Both the position numbers and the translations under genes were made by a program. Source: Rhodobacteraceae bacterium EL53 (GTDB taxonomy: Bacteria > Pseudomonadota > Alphaproteobacteria > Rhodobacterales > Rhodobacteraceae). Taken from it: DNA of 64,000 bases. Position 1 is the first letter of the stretch, and every line of letters begins with the position of its first letter. The notes beneath the pieces are model-generated. The model was not told the DNA's origin, did not search any database, and saw only the letters and a program-made list of their open reading frames with translations. The stretch is taken from the NCBI GenBank assembly GCA_900313015.1, contig OMPR01000017.1, forward strand, positions 93,512 through 157,511, given 5' to 3'. This document shows positions 1-8,795 of this stretch, piece by piece.

Positions 1-144
1 CCTTTGGTTCCACCCGAGCCTTTGGTTCCACCCGAGCCTTTGGTTCCACCCGAGCCTTTGGTTCCACCCGAGCCTTTGGTTCCACCCGAGCCTTTGGTTC
101 CACCCGAGCCTTTGGTTCCACCCGAGCCTTTGGTTCCACCCGAA
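1..144. repeat. 18-bp tandem repeat, 8 copies
   Basis: Eight head-to-tail copies of the 18-base unit cctttggttccacccgag run from the left edge. The copy furthest from the edge (127-144) differs only in its last base (a for g); the other seven are identical. The array lies inside the minus-strand coding sequence at 1-263 and encodes the six-residue repeat GSGGTK. Because the unit is a multiple of three, copy number can change without shifting the frame. The array may continue beyond the window. Near-identity at the DNA level, including third codon positions, suggests recent expansion. Confidence 0.97.
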
Positions 145-263
145 CCGTGAGATGTATCATACCATTCCGAAAGGACTTGATCGTACCAGTCGGCTAAATC
201 GGAGCCGTCTACTCCACCGTTATAATAGGAGCCGCCTCCCCAATTCCAATTTCCGTAACCCAT
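1..263 (-). CDS. 5' end of a repeat-containing Gly-rich protein (partial)
   Basis: An open frame starts at an ATG (263-261) preceded by a GAGGGGA ribosome-binding site about 7 bases upstream, and stays open to the window edge. The visible N-terminus, about 39 residues rich in Gly, Tyr, Trp and Asp (MGYGNWNWGGGSYY...), is followed by eight GSGGTK repeats. There is no N-terminal signal peptide. Low-complexity Gly/Thr/Lys linkers ahead of larger domains occur in surface or type-I-secreted proteins, which carry C-terminal signals, but the rest is outside the window, so no function can be given. Its position beside an exopolysaccharide locus fits a secreted protein; that is inference. Confidence 0.72.
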   Translation of the reverse strand, partial: MGYGNWNWGGGSYYNGGVDGSDLADWYDQVLSEWYDTSHGSGGTKGSGGTKGSGGTKGSGGTKGSGGTKGSGGTKGSGGTKGSGGTK

Positions 264-647
264 AAAATCATTCCCCTCTGCTGGTGCGATGTTCCGCCTG
301 AACCGCAAAACGGCATATGCCCCCACAATGCGCGTAGCTGCAGCAGAACTTTGAATGGGGCTCAAATTATGGGCCGACACGAACTTGGGCAATTTTGTGT
401 CAACTTTCAGGCGGTTTTTATACAATTCGCCCCAATTTTCGGAGACAATCCGGTGAAAGCCGGGGGATTGTTTTGACGTTGTGCAAAAACCGGAAGCGCC
501 TCAGAGCTTTAACTTTTGGAATCAACGCTGCTGCTGTTCTCGTGTTCGCTTTCTAAATTCCTCAAATTCGCCAAATTTGGGTTGTACCACTCGCTTGCAT
601 AGTCAGCGTCCCGTGGGCGCAAGAGTAACGAAACAAGAGGTGGTAGT
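264..647. promoter_or_regulatory. Divergent intergenic region, AT-rich
   Basis: About 380 bases separate the minus-strand repeat protein from the plus-strand phosphotransferase-fold gene, so promoters for both are expected here. One sigma70-like candidate on the plus strand is TTGTGT (395-400), an 18-base spacer, then TATACA (419-424). This is a weak consensus match and is only a suggestion. No credible gene was found in the gap. Confidence 0.3.
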
Positions 648-1682
648 GTGGCCAAGGGTAAAAAAAGCAACCGTATGACACGGATTGTCGACGCAGCTGA
701 AGAGCACTTTGGCCGCCCTGTTATGAAAGTCACGGCTCCGGGGGGCGAAGGACGCTCCAGCTTTCGACTTCATTTTGAAAACATGGATGTCATTGCCACC
801 TTGCGCCCAAATTTTCGACGGACACATCTCGAGGCGTTTGTTCTGGAACGGTTGCGTACCTATTGTGATGACGTACCGGAATGTCTGGGCGTTGTTGGCG
901 AGGTGATGTTCCAAGCGGATGTAGGTCGCCGCCGCCTGAATCAGGAAATCGTACAACACGATGCCGCAAAACAGATGGATCTTGCGGCAGAAGCTGTTGC
1001 AACGATTTTCAGGTTCCAAAGCGCTGCACGTAAGACCGATCTGAGTAAAATGATGCCACATTTGGGCGCCAACCAAGGCTGGGTCAACGGTCTGGTTGAT
1101 GGGATCGAAACCTTGGAGCTCTACGGCTCGGGGGTGCCAAAACAGTTTGACCGGGTTGCGGCCTGTGAACGTTTGACCCAACCCGGTCGGCAGTTCGTCA
1201 AATGGGACTGCCGCTCTGGCAATGCGGCGATTGGCCGGGACGAAAAGATGCGCTGGTTTGATTTCGAATACTCGGGCATGCGCCACGGTGCCGAGGATAT
1301 AGCCTGGCTCATCGGAGATGAAGCATGGCCAATTTCACCTGAAAAGATGGTGGACGTCATTATCGAACAGTTTGACCCTGAGTGTGGACATGAGATCGCG
1401 GATTATTTGGACTACCTGTCCGTTTACCTGACCTTCCACAGCACGCAGCGTCTAAAGCTGATCCTGAACGAGGCGCAAAAACGAGGGTGGCTCTCGAAAG
1501 AGCGGGTGCGCAAGTATGATGACGCGGGAGTACACCCGGAGTTCGCCGCACAAATTTGCGACGTTGGGCGCTATTTCTCGGCGCAGTCCAAAATTACTGC
1601 ACCTCTGACACAGGGTTTTGAGGCTGCAAAAAGCAGTTTTCAGGAGATCCTCAAAGAGGGTCGTTCGTTAAAGAGCGCCTGA
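648..1682 (+). CDS. Phosphotransferase-fold (APH/choline-kinase-like) protein
   Basis: A 344-residue protein starting at GTG 648, with AAGAGG about 7 bases upstream. It shows the two hallmarks of the aminoglycoside phosphotransferase/choline kinase fold. The first is a catalytic-loop variant, D187-x-R-S-G-N192. The second is a metal-binding D-F-E (D205) followed by a helix with E-D-I-A-W. The usual His before the catalytic Asp is Lys-Trp here, so this is a divergent family member. The substrate cannot be told. The next gene, a CelD-like acetyltransferase, begins 3 bases after its stop, so the two are almost certainly co-transcribed. Their place next to a polysaccharide locus suggests a small-molecule or sugar substrate rather than antibiotic resistance; that is inference. 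Confidence 0.75.
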   Translation: MAKGKKSNRMTRIVDAAEEHFGRPVMKVTAPGGEGRSSFRLHFENMDVIATLRPNFRRTHLEAFVLERLRTYCDDVPECLGVVGEVMFQADVGRRRLNQEIVQHDAAKQMDLAAEAVATIFRFQSAARKTDLSKMMPHLGANQGWVNGLVDGIETLELYGSGVPKQFDRVAACERLTQPGRQFVKWDCRSGNAAIGRDEKMRWFDFEYSGMRHGAEDIAWLIGDEAWPISPEKMVDVIIEQFDPECGHEIADYLDYLSVYLTFHSTQRLKLILNEAQKRGWLSKERVRKYDDAGVHPEFAAQICDVGRYFSAQSKITAPLTQGFEAAKSSFQEILKEGRSLKSA

Positions 1683-1685
1683 GGC

Positions 1686-2936
1686 ATGGATGGCGTGGTG
1701 GAGTTCCCCGCTGAACGCAACAGAGCTGACCCGGGCGGGTTTCGCGTCGACAGTATCGAGACGTTCGATGGATTGGTTGCGCTTAAATCCGAGTGGCAGC
1801 GCCTAGAGCGCTTGGATCCGGAGAACACGGTTTTTCTGTCTTGGGACTGGTTGGCACAAGCCTTTCGCCAAACCGTTGGGCGATGGCGTGTTTTGGCGGT
1901 TTACCACAATGCCAGATTGGTTTGCGTGTTGCCTCTGAAATACCGGGTTCATTGGAGCACCACGACCGAAGCGTTTCAATCTGAAATCGAAGCGGGTGGG
2001 CGCTTGTTATGGAGCGAATATACGGGTTTTTTGTGCGATCCTGCTGTTGAAACAGACGCCATTCCGATGCTGAGCAGCTATTTGCGGGGCCTGCCTTGGT
2101 CCCGATTGAACTTGCGATATGTAGGGTCCGAAGATCGATCTGCGTTGTTCATGGGGGGATTTTCGCAAGCTGAATATTCCAAGCGCTGGGAAGAATATCG
2201 GATAAACAAAGGCGCTGTGGACAACCTGTCGTGCCCTCAGATTGCGCTGCCGAATGACTTCGATACTTACCTGAGCCAAGGCCCCAGCAAAAACACCCGT
2301 CAAAAAATACGCAGGTTCACACGAAAATACATTGAAAGCGGAGAGCTGACCTTTGCTGCAGCAACCGACGAAACGGTCAAGGAAGACTTGAGTGTTTTGC
2401 TTCGGTTCTGGATGTTGAAATGGTCGAAAACCAAAGGAGCGGAAGGCGCGCGTTTGGTGGCCTCAAACTATCTGCGGATGCTGAGCACCGCGCATCGGCT
2501 GGGATTGCTCTATCTTCCTGTGCTGCGCCGGGGCCAGCAACCGATTGCGGCATTGGGGCACATATTAGATCCTAAGATGAAGCGGGTGCATTTTATCGCG
2601 GCAGGGCGAGATGAAACAGAGCAGGGCGCATATATCGGTCTGTTGATGCATTCCCAAAGTATCAGATGGGCCATTGACCAAGGGTATGCTGTCTACGACT
2701 TCTGTCATGGGGATGAGCCCTACAAATTCAGTTTTGGGTCAAAGGCAATCAAGCTCAACTCGATCCTCATCCGGCGTCGGGAACTGCCCCGTGGTGGCCG
2801 GTCACTTGACCCTCTCAATCACCGTGAAGCTTTGGCACGCGTGCTAGAGTTTGTAGAGGCGGGTAAAAACAAACGCGCCGCACTGGGATGTCGGCAGTTA
2901 CTCTCTTTGACCCGCCCGCCCGTGCCCCCAAAATAG
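1686..2936 (+). CDS. GNAT-like acetyltransferase (CelD/BioF2-like family)
   Basis: A 416-residue protein with an ATG start 3 bases after the preceding stop. The C-terminal half carries the features of the FemAB/CelD-type GNAT fold: a basic stretch around residues 195-215 (KNTRQKIRRFTRKY), a core of the AGRDE type, and the signature YDFCHGDEPYKFSFG near residues 340-355. Members of this family often sit in cellulose or exopolysaccharide clusters, where they are thought to acylate sugars or lipid carriers. The acceptor is unknown. It forms a two-gene unit with the phosphotransferase-fold gene upstream. No transmembrane segment is evident, so it should be cytoplasmic. Confidence 0.75.
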   Translation: MDGVVEFPAERNRADPGGFRVDSIETFDGLVALKSEWQRLERLDPENTVFLSWDWLAQAFRQTVGRWRVLAVYHNARLVCVLPLKYRVHWSTTTEAFQSEIEAGGRLLWSEYTGFLCDPAVETDAIPMLSSYLRGLPWSRLNLRYVGSEDRSALFMGGFSQAEYSKRWEEYRINKGAVDNLSCPQIALPNDFDTYLSQGPSKNTRQKIRRFTRKYIESGELTFAAATDETVKEDLSVLLRFWMLKWSKTKGAEGARLVASNYLRMLSTAHRLGLLYLPVLRRGQQPIAALGHILDPKMKRVHFIAAGRDETEQGAYIGLLMHSQSIRWAIDQGYAVYDFCHGDEPYKFSFGSKAIKLNSILIRRRELPRGGRSLDPLNHREALARVLEFVEAGKNKRAALGCRQLLSLTRPPVPPK

Positions 2937-2956
2937 ATCTGTGGGGACAGAGCAAT

Positions 2957-3847
2957 TTATCTGTGTGCTAAGTTTTGCACGAGGTAGTCAATGAACGCGC
3001 GCACTTTGGGCTGTGTAAACCGGCCCTCTGGATAAACCGCGTAGACGGTTTGCGTCTGCGGGTACAACTTGGGCATGGCATCTTGTAGCCGACCCTCTGC
3101 GATCGCATCCGCGTAAAGGAAGTCAGGTAAAAAGGCGATACCAAGCCCGGCTTCGGCGGCATGAAGACGGGACTGGCCATCGTTTACGGCCAATTCCCCC
3201 GAAATGGCGACAGAGCGGGTTGTGTTATCTTCTGTTTCAAAGTGCCAAACATCGCCGCCCGGGCGCAGAGAAGCGCTCAGTAGCTTGTGTTCGGTTAGAT
3301 CAGCTAAGGTAGCAGGCATACCTGCCTCATCTAAATAGGCAGGGCTGGCGACTAGACGCATCGGGTATTTCAGCAGTTTGCGTGCGCGCAAAGTGCTGTC
3401 TTGTAAGGTCCCCGTGCGCAACGCAACATCGACACCCTCTGCGATAAGATCCAAGCTTTTGTCATTGAGCTCCAGATTGACAGCGATATCAGGGAATGTA
3501 CCGAGAAATCCGGCCATCAAAGGCGATAGCTCGTGAATGCCGAAATCAGTCGCGGCAGAAATGTTCAAGAGACCAGCGGGTTGGGCATGCAACGAGGCAA
3601 CCAAAGCATCTGCGTCTCCAGCATCATTTAGAATGCGGCTGGCACGATCATAATAGGCTAACCCAATTTCCGTCGGATTGACCCGACGGGTGGTCCGGCT
3701 AAGCAGCCGTGCACCCAAGCGCGACTCTAGGGACGAGATGTGCTTGGAAACGGCTGACTTCGAAATACCCATGCGTTTTGCGGCATCGGTAAATCCACCT
3801 TCTTCAACAACCTTGGCAAAGGTCTCCATCTCGATCAGTCTGCTCAT
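2957..3847 (-). CDS. LysR family transcriptional regulator
   Basis: A 296-residue LysR-type regulator. The frame is open further upstream, but the ATG at 3847 is preferred because AAGGGGAT lies just upstream and the protein then begins directly with the winged helix-turn-helix (MSRLIEMETFAKVVEEGGF). Within it, ISKSAVSKHISSLE is the recognition-helix region and LLSRTTRRVNPTEIG the wing. The rest is a periplasmic-binding-protein-like effector domain. It is convergent with the acetyltransferase at 1686-2936 and divergent from the AraC-type gene at 4100, so the shared 250-base gap probably holds its own operator. Targets and ligand are unknown. Confidence 0.9.
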   Translation of the reverse strand: MSRLIEMETFAKVVEEGGFTDAAKRMGISKSAVSKHISSLESRLGARLLSRTTRRVNPTEIGLAYYDRASRILNDAGDADALVASLHAQPAGLLNISAATDFGIHELSPLMAGFLGTFPDIAVNLELNDKSLDLIAEGVDVALRTGTLQDSTLRARKLLKYPMRLVASPAYLDEAGMPATLADLTEHKLLSASLRPGGDVWHFETEDNTTRSVAISGELAVNDGQSRLHAAEAGLGIAFLPDFLYADAIAEGRLQDAMPKLYPQTQTVYAVYPEGRFTQPKVRAFIDYLVQNLAHR

Positions 3848-4099
3848 GTAATCCCCTTCAGTTTTCAAATGCGGTGGGCAGGCAGAGTGGGCTGAGGACT
3901 CTGGGCCTTGTGCAAGTGATGTGGGGTGACGGAAAACGAGGCGCCTACGAATTAGAGCCAAAATTTTCTGAAAACTGGACAAATTTTGTGTATTTTGAGT
4001 TTTGGCACTAACCTAAAGATATAAATGACAACAGTTCCGGGATGCGAATGTCTATTAACCTCAATACTTTGAGTGCCTGTATCAGGGGCAGGTGGTGCA
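3848..4099. promoter_or_regulatory. Divergent LysR / AraC promoter region
   Basis: A 252-base gap between two divergently transcribed regulator genes. It is AT-rich in the middle. It contains the 11-base palindrome ACAAATTTTGT (3979-3989), and a similar CAAAATTTT about 20 bases to the left, forming a loose direct repeat. Such elements are typical of regulator operators, but binding by either neighbour is only inferred. Confidence 0.3.
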
Positions 4100-5116
4100 A
4101 TGTCAGATCGTGATATCACGCCAAAGCATGGGGCGGTCTTTGTACAAGTGCTTGCCAAAGACCTGCTGAACCAAGGGATTTCCGAGCAAAAGGTGTTTGA
4201 GGGAACCGGTTTTGGCCCTTGGTTGTTAGAGCAAGATAAGCCCTTTGCTCCTTTTGACGATATCGCCGGTTTTTTTGAACATGCCGCCGATTTAACTGGG
4301 GACGACACGCTTGGCTTTCTGCGGGGCGCAAAACGAGAAATGCGCCGCACTGGGTTGATCAGTTATGTTGGCCTCGCATCTCCGACGGTTTCGGATTTCA
4401 TTCACAACGTGACGCGCTACCGCCAGGTGTTCAGCGATGCAGTTGAGGTCGATATCGGTCATTTGCAAAGAGATGGAATTTTGCGCTGGCATTTCTCTGT
4501 CCCATCTATGGTTCGACGACGCCAATACGTTGAGTTCGGGGCCTCTGGGTTACTCCATGCGATGCGTCAGGCGGCCAATAGGGATTTCTGCCCAAAGTTG
4601 GTGACGCTACGACATTTGCGAAATACAAATGTAGACGTTTTAGAGCGGTTTTTTGGGTGCGAGGTGCAGTTTGGTGCAATGCACAATGCATATCACTTTC
4701 ACCAAAAGGATTTGGAACTACCGTTGATGACCGCTGATAATGAACTCTACAGCGTGCTGACGGATTATTGTGAGGCGATCTTGCAAGACAAATCCCGAAA
4801 CTTGCCACCCATCGTCATCAAAGTAGAACGCGCAATCGCGGATCGACTGGCGAAAGGAGAGGCGCATCAAGAGGCCGTCGCACTCGCGCTGGGCATGAGT
4901 GCGCGAACGCTCGCCCGCAGATTGGCTGACGAAAACACGACATTTTTCAAAACCCTAGAAGAACTACGATCGTCCCTCGCTGTGAGCTATCTGAAAGACA
5001 GCAATCTGGTGTTGGCAGAAATTGCGTATTTGCTGGGGTATTCTGCATTGAGCAGCTTTAATGAAGCGTTCAAGCGCTGGACAGGTCAGACACCAGGGCA
5101 ATTTAGGATCAGTTAG
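4100..5116 (+). CDS. AraC family transcriptional regulator
   Basis: A 338-residue protein from ATG 4100; an in-frame GTG at 4073 would add nine residues. The N-terminal two-thirds resembles the arabinose-binding-like domain found in OruR/ArgR-type AraC proteins. The C-terminal ~90 residues hold two helix-turn-helix motifs: EAVALALGMSARTLARRLAD, and then a region with LAEIAYLLGYSALSSFNEAF followed by KRWTGQTPGQF, the classic AraC end signature. It is divergent from the LysR gene and lies upstream of the exopolysaccharide locus, with about 490 bases between. Regulation of that locus is possible but nothing in the sequence proves it. Confidence 0.9.
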   Translation: MSDRDITPKHGAVFVQVLAKDLLNQGISEQKVFEGTGFGPWLLEQDKPFAPFDDIAGFFEHAADLTGDDTLGFLRGAKREMRRTGLISYVGLASPTVSDFIHNVTRYRQVFSDAVEVDIGHLQRDGILRWHFSVPSMVRRRQYVEFGASGLLHAMRQAANRDFCPKLVTLRHLRNTNVDVLERFFGCEVQFGAMHNAYHFHQKDLELPLMTADNELYSVLTDYCEAILQDKSRNLPPIVIKVERAIADRLAKGEAHQEAVALALGMSARTLARRLADENTTFFKTLEELRSSLAVSYLKDSNLVLAEIAYLLGYSALSSFNEAFKRWTGQTPGQFRIS

Positions 5117-5606
5117 CGGTTTGTATCGTCGTATTGCTCTGCCTGTGCGCCACCGTGGTGTGTAAAACGGTCAGAGATTGTGGCGGCCGTCTGAATTTTG
5201 CCACAATTCAATCGATGTCCCCCATTCTTTACGCAAGGTCGTACAGCGTGATTCTACTGAGGAGAACTCGTTGAATTTCGAAACAATTGACGATTTTTCG
5301 TGTGATTGGTTCGCGAGCTATGTGAAAAAACCATGTTTTTCTATAGTGTTGGCAAAAGAAACAATCTGTTTACGCGGTATTTCTTAAAATTTTCACAGTG
5401 AGTGTTACTTTCCATCATGGCAGAAATAAGGCTTAAAATTGTCTGGTTCTTGCCTATATCTCGACTGACAATGGTGTGGGTGTCTGGAGATAGAACTGAA
5501 ACGCTTGGGTGAGCTGCTGATCCTGAGCAATGATAGTAGTGTGTTTTAGGTGCTGCGCGTCGAAGGGCTGATCGTCACGCATCTCCGTCATGTCTCTTTG
5601 GGGGGA
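5117..5606. promoter_or_regulatory. AT-rich leader upstream of the EPS locus
   Basis: About 490 bases without a convincing gene. The middle (about 5280-5450) is clearly richer in A+T than its surroundings, as expected of a promoter region for the plus-strand exopolysaccharide genes. A 69-codon frame at 5178-5387 has no good ribosome-binding site or protein-like composition and is not called. No clear -35/-10 pair or operator was found. Confidence 0.35.
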
Positions 5607-6380
5607 ATGATGAAAGATTTTTTGCACGAGGCTAGGTTAGTCTCAAGTGGTGCGTTTGCGTTGGCCCATTCGGATTCTGCTTTGTCAGCCCCGAAATTAG
5701 TTTCATTACCACATGCGGCAAACTTGAACGCTCCGGTAATGAATGCGCGCTCCGCGGCCAAAACATCAAACGGTTGGTATAGTGCAGCTGGAAAGCGGGC
5801 CTTTGACCTGGTATTGATCCTGTTGTTCCTGCCTGTCTGGGTGCCTGTTGTCGCGATATGCGCACTTGCCTTGTGGATCGAAGGTGGAACGCCGTTTTAT
5901 CGTCAGGATCGCTTGGGCAAGGGTGGAAAACGGTTTTCGATCCTGAAATTGCGCACAATGGTTATGGATGCAGATGTGCGTCTTGAGCGTCTCCTCAAAG
6001 AAGATACAGACCTTAAGAAAGAATGGGATACCACCCAAAAGCTCAAGGATGATCCACGCATTACTCCGGTAGGTCGTTTCTTGCGCAAGACATCATTGGA
6101 TGAGCTGCCACAACTGTGGAATGTTATTCTAGGTGAGATGAGCCTAGTCGGCCCGCGACCTATGTTGCCTGAACAGTTGTCTATCTACGGCCGTCCAGCG
6201 GCTTATTTCGCGATGCACCCGGGGATTACAGGCGTGTGGCAGGTGTCCGCTCGCAACGAAGATCATTTCTGTCTTCGGGCCAAACTGGATGAAACTTATG
6301 CCGAAACCGTTAGCTTCTCCGGGGATGTTACATTGCTGTATCGGACCATGGGTGTTGTGCTGCGTCAGACCGGATATTGA
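5607..6380 (+). CDS. Priming sugar-phosphate transferase (ExoY/WbaP-like)
   Basis: About 257 residues of the bacterial sugar transferase family, which moves a hexose-1-phosphate onto undecaprenyl phosphate and starts exopolysaccharide repeat-unit assembly at the inner membrane. After a ~60-residue N-terminal tail comes the hydrophobic segment FDLVLILLFLPVWVPVV. The catalytic cytoplasmic domain follows, with FSILKLRTMVMDAD, LRKTSLDELPQLWNV and LVGPRPMLPEQ, all diagnostic. The start is uncertain: two ATGs (5607 and 5610) lie behind GGGGGA, and a GTG at 5550 would add 19 residues. It is the first gene of the rightward group that continues with the CpsD-like and Wzz-like genes. Confidence 0.9.
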   Translation: MMKDFLHEARLVSSGAFALAHSDSALSAPKLVSLPHAANLNAPVMNARSAAKTSNGWYSAAGKRAFDLVLILLFLPVWVPVVAICALALWIEGGTPFYRQDRLGKGGKRFSILKLRTMVMDADVRLERLLKEDTDLKKEWDTTQKLKDDPRITPVGRFLRKTSLDELPQLWNVILGEMSLVGPRPMLPEQLSIYGRPAAYFAMHPGITGVWQVSARNEDHFCLRAKLDETYAETVSFSGDVTLLYRTMGVVLRQTGY

Positions 6381-6439
6381 GCCTTAACTGGCCGAGATCG
6401 TAAAACTTAATTATTACTGAGTGGCTTAGGAGCCGGTAT

Positions 6440-7378
6440 ATGGCTTATCATGACCCGAACCTCGTAACAGATGTTGCACCGGTCAATTCGACCGAACAAC
6501 GGAAAGACATTGAAGAGATGAGCGATCAGTCGCCGCGTCCCTTTCGCCGCAAAGCGGCCTTGTTGGCCGAGGCCGACCTGACACTCGACCCAGAGGCAGA
6601 CTCGGGTTCGGTTTCCGAACAGATTCCCGAGATAGACGAAATTCGACCACTGTTGCCGATGACCTTGCCAGAACCATGGGAACGCCTGCGCCGTGTTCCA
6701 TTTGGTGTGCGCAAACATCTGCTTGCGCGGGCACCTTTGGTCAATTTCTTTCGCGCAGACCCGGCTGCCAAGGCGTTTGATGTATTGCGAACACGGCTTT
6801 TACAGACCCTTAAGGCGCAAGGTTGGTCTCGTGTGGCAATCGCAGCACCGACAAGCGGCTGTGGGACAACCTTTACTGCTGTAAACTTGGCGCTCAGCTT
6901 GGCTCGGGTGCCTGAAACCAGAACGGTTCTGATGGATATGAATATGCGTCGTCCTGGCGTTGCCGCCGCAATGGATATCGACAGTGGTGGTCAGATGCGT
7001 CGCTATCTGAAGGGCGATGTTGAAATGGTTGATCATTTGGTGCGTTGTAGTGATGGCATGGCCGTCGGCTTGAGCGAAGGTTACGTTACCGACGCTGCCG
7101 AATTGTTGCATGCGCAATTCAGTCACGAGGTTCTGGATGATTTGACTGACAGTCTTGAACCAGATGTTGTGCTGTATGATATGCCCCCGGTGTTAGAACA
7201 CGATGATCTCGTTGCTTTCACGTCGCAGGTCGACGGCATCTTATTGGTTGCGGATGGAACACAAACAACTGCCGCGCAGATCCGCGCCTGTGAAGAGGTG
7301 CTGGGGTCAGATACGCCACTGTTGGGCGTGATCTTGAACCGTGGACGTGGCAGTGGTTTGGAAAACTACGCCTTCTAA
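6440..7378 (+). CDS. CpsD/CapB-like ATPase with degenerate Walker A
   Basis: A 312-residue protein of the BY-kinase/MinD-like P-loop group that partners Wzz-type proteins in exopolysaccharide export. A ~110-residue variable N-terminus precedes the ATPase domain. There the P-loop region reads APTSGCGTTFTAVN (residues 136-149), the Walker A' region is TVLMDMNMRRPG, and the Walker B region is DVVLYDMPP. The P-loop lysine expected in GxGKST is Thr here, and the C-terminus lacks the usual tyrosine cluster (only one Tyr, in ENYAF). It may therefore act in a non-classical way, for example as a regulator of chain length without autophosphorylation. AGGAG precedes ATG 6440. Confidence 0.85.
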   Translation: MAYHDPNLVTDVAPVNSTEQRKDIEEMSDQSPRPFRRKAALLAEADLTLDPEADSGSVSEQIPEIDEIRPLLPMTLPEPWERLRRVPFGVRKHLLARAPLVNFFRADPAAKAFDVLRTRLLQTLKAQGWSRVAIAAPTSGCGTTFTAVNLALSLARVPETRTVLMDMNMRRPGVAAAMDIDSGGQMRRYLKGDVEMVDHLVRCSDGMAVGLSEGYVTDAAELLHAQFSHEVLDDLTDSLEPDVVLYDMPPVLEHDDLVAFTSQVDGILLVADGTQTTAAQIRACEEVLGSDTPLLGVILNRGRGSGLENYAF

Positions 7379-7508
7379 TACGTGCTTGTGACGCAGATCC
7401 GCCTTAGTTTTGCCGACAAGCAGTGGTAAGGTCCTGTTGAGCGGCCCTGAAATAGGGTTATTTGAGCAATAAGCAGGGCATAATGCCCGACGTGTTGGAA
7501 CGAAGCAC

Positions 7509-8792
7509 ATGGGTTCAATTTATTCTCTGGATGACTTTCTGGATATGACGCGCCGCCGTGCGCTCCTCATATTTGTGGTTATCGTATTGGGGACCCTTGT
7601 ATCGTTGGGTTTAGCTCTCAGCCAAACGCACGAATATGAATCCGCCGAGGTTCTTCAGATCGTGCAACCCAAAATCGCCGATGATTTTGCTAAATCTACC
7701 GTTGATGGATCCTCGGCGCGCCGCCTTCAGATGATCCAGCAACGTTTGATGGCCCGCGATATGGTGCTTGAAATCGCAGACCGGTTGGGGGTGTTCGCTG
7801 ACCAGCCTGATAAACGGGATTCCGAAAAGGTCGCCATTATTCGACAGGCCGTGCAGATCGAGGGGGTAGCCGCCGCTCGCGATGGGTATACAGATGATGG
7901 CACAATCTCTGTTTTGACAATTACAGCACGGATGCCAACACCGGAACTTGCTCAAAGGCTGGCTCACGAATTTGGAACCCGCACGATTGAGCTTAGCAAG
8001 CAGAGCAGGCGTGAGAAAGCCAATGAAACGCTTGCCTTTTTTCAGGCTCAGGAACAAACACTTGCGGCTGAGATCAGCGCGCTGGAAGATGAAATCACGA
8101 AATATAGGAACGACAACAATTTATCCCTGCCGGGAAGCGTTGCGTTTCGGCGTGAGGAAATAGCGACGATCAACTCTGGCCTTCTCGAAATCGCCCGAGA
8201 GCGCATCGAAGTTGAACGTGGGATGGAGCTTGTCGAAAAGAACGAGCGTCGCGCAACAGCAGACCGGTTGCGCGGGGATTTCCAAGAGAAACTGGCAACG
8301 CTGGACGCGCAATCAGAGTTGTTGTTGGCAAAAAAACGTGAACTGGAACAGTTGATTGAATCCAGCCCCGGAATTGAACGGCGATTGGCAAGTTATGATC
8401 GACGCTTAACCCAACTTCGTGATGAGATGGAACGCATTGCGGGGCGTCGTACGGATGCTGAGCTTGGTCTCCGTCTTGAAGATGATCGTCAGGCCGAGCG
8501 GCTAACTGTAATCGAAGAGGCCGCGCAACCAGACTTTCCTGTAACCGAGAGCCGTAAGAAGAAAGCAGTTGTTGGCGCAGGGTTGAGCGTTTTCGTGGCC
8601 TTTGCCTTGGCTATTTTCTTGGATATCCGAAATCCGGTGTTGCGGTCTTCGGCGCAGGTTGAACGGGAACTTGGGTTTAAACCTGTCGTAACGGTGCCCT
8701 ATTTGGACACAAGCGCACGTAAGAAATCGGTCTGGGGCCGTATCGGGCAGTTCTTTTCGCGAAAACCCCAAGGGCCTGCGCCTACGGATTGA
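7509..8792 (+). CDS. Wzz-like chain-length determinant / polysaccharide co-polymerase
   Basis: A 427-residue inner-membrane protein with the co-polymerase layout: a short cytoplasmic N-terminus, a transmembrane helix at about residues 17-37, a large periplasmic region, a second transmembrane helix at about 355-377 and a short cytoplasmic tail. The periplasmic part (about 160-330) is rich in Glu, Arg, Leu and Gln and should form long coiled coils. The family controls polymer length and, with a CpsD-type ATPase, export; here the ATPase is a separate gene 130 bases upstream. A proline lies in the segment before the second helix (AAQPDFPVTE), as is typical. It is convergent with the flippase gene, only 3 bases away. 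Confidence 0.88.
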   Translation: MGSIYSLDDFLDMTRRRALLIFVVIVLGTLVSLGLALSQTHEYESAEVLQIVQPKIADDFAKSTVDGSSARRLQMIQQRLMARDMVLEIADRLGVFADQPDKRDSEKVAIIRQAVQIEGVAAARDGYTDDGTISVLTITARMPTPELAQRLAHEFGTRTIELSKQSRREKANETLAFFQAQEQTLAAEISALEDEITKYRNDNNLSLPGSVAFRREEIATINSGLLEIARERIEVERGMELVEKNERRATADRLRGDFQEKLATLDAQSELLLAKKRELEQLIESSPGIERRLASYDRRLTQLRDEMERIAGRRTDAELGLRLEDDRQAERLTVIEEAAQPDFPVTESRKKKAVVGAGLSVFVAFALAIFLDIRNPVLRSSAQVERELGFKPVVTVPYLDTSARKKSVWGRIGQFFSRKPQGPAPTD

Positions 8793-8795
8793 TCG

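Noticed and set aside
1-144. Possible CRISPR array
   Set aside because: The units are directly adjacent 18-base copies with no spacers, and they encode an in-frame hexapeptide; it is a coding minisatellite.
5178-5387. 69-codon open frame in the gap before the EPS locus
   Set aside because: No ribosome-binding site, no recognisable motif, and it lies in an AT-rich region better explained as promoter DNA.
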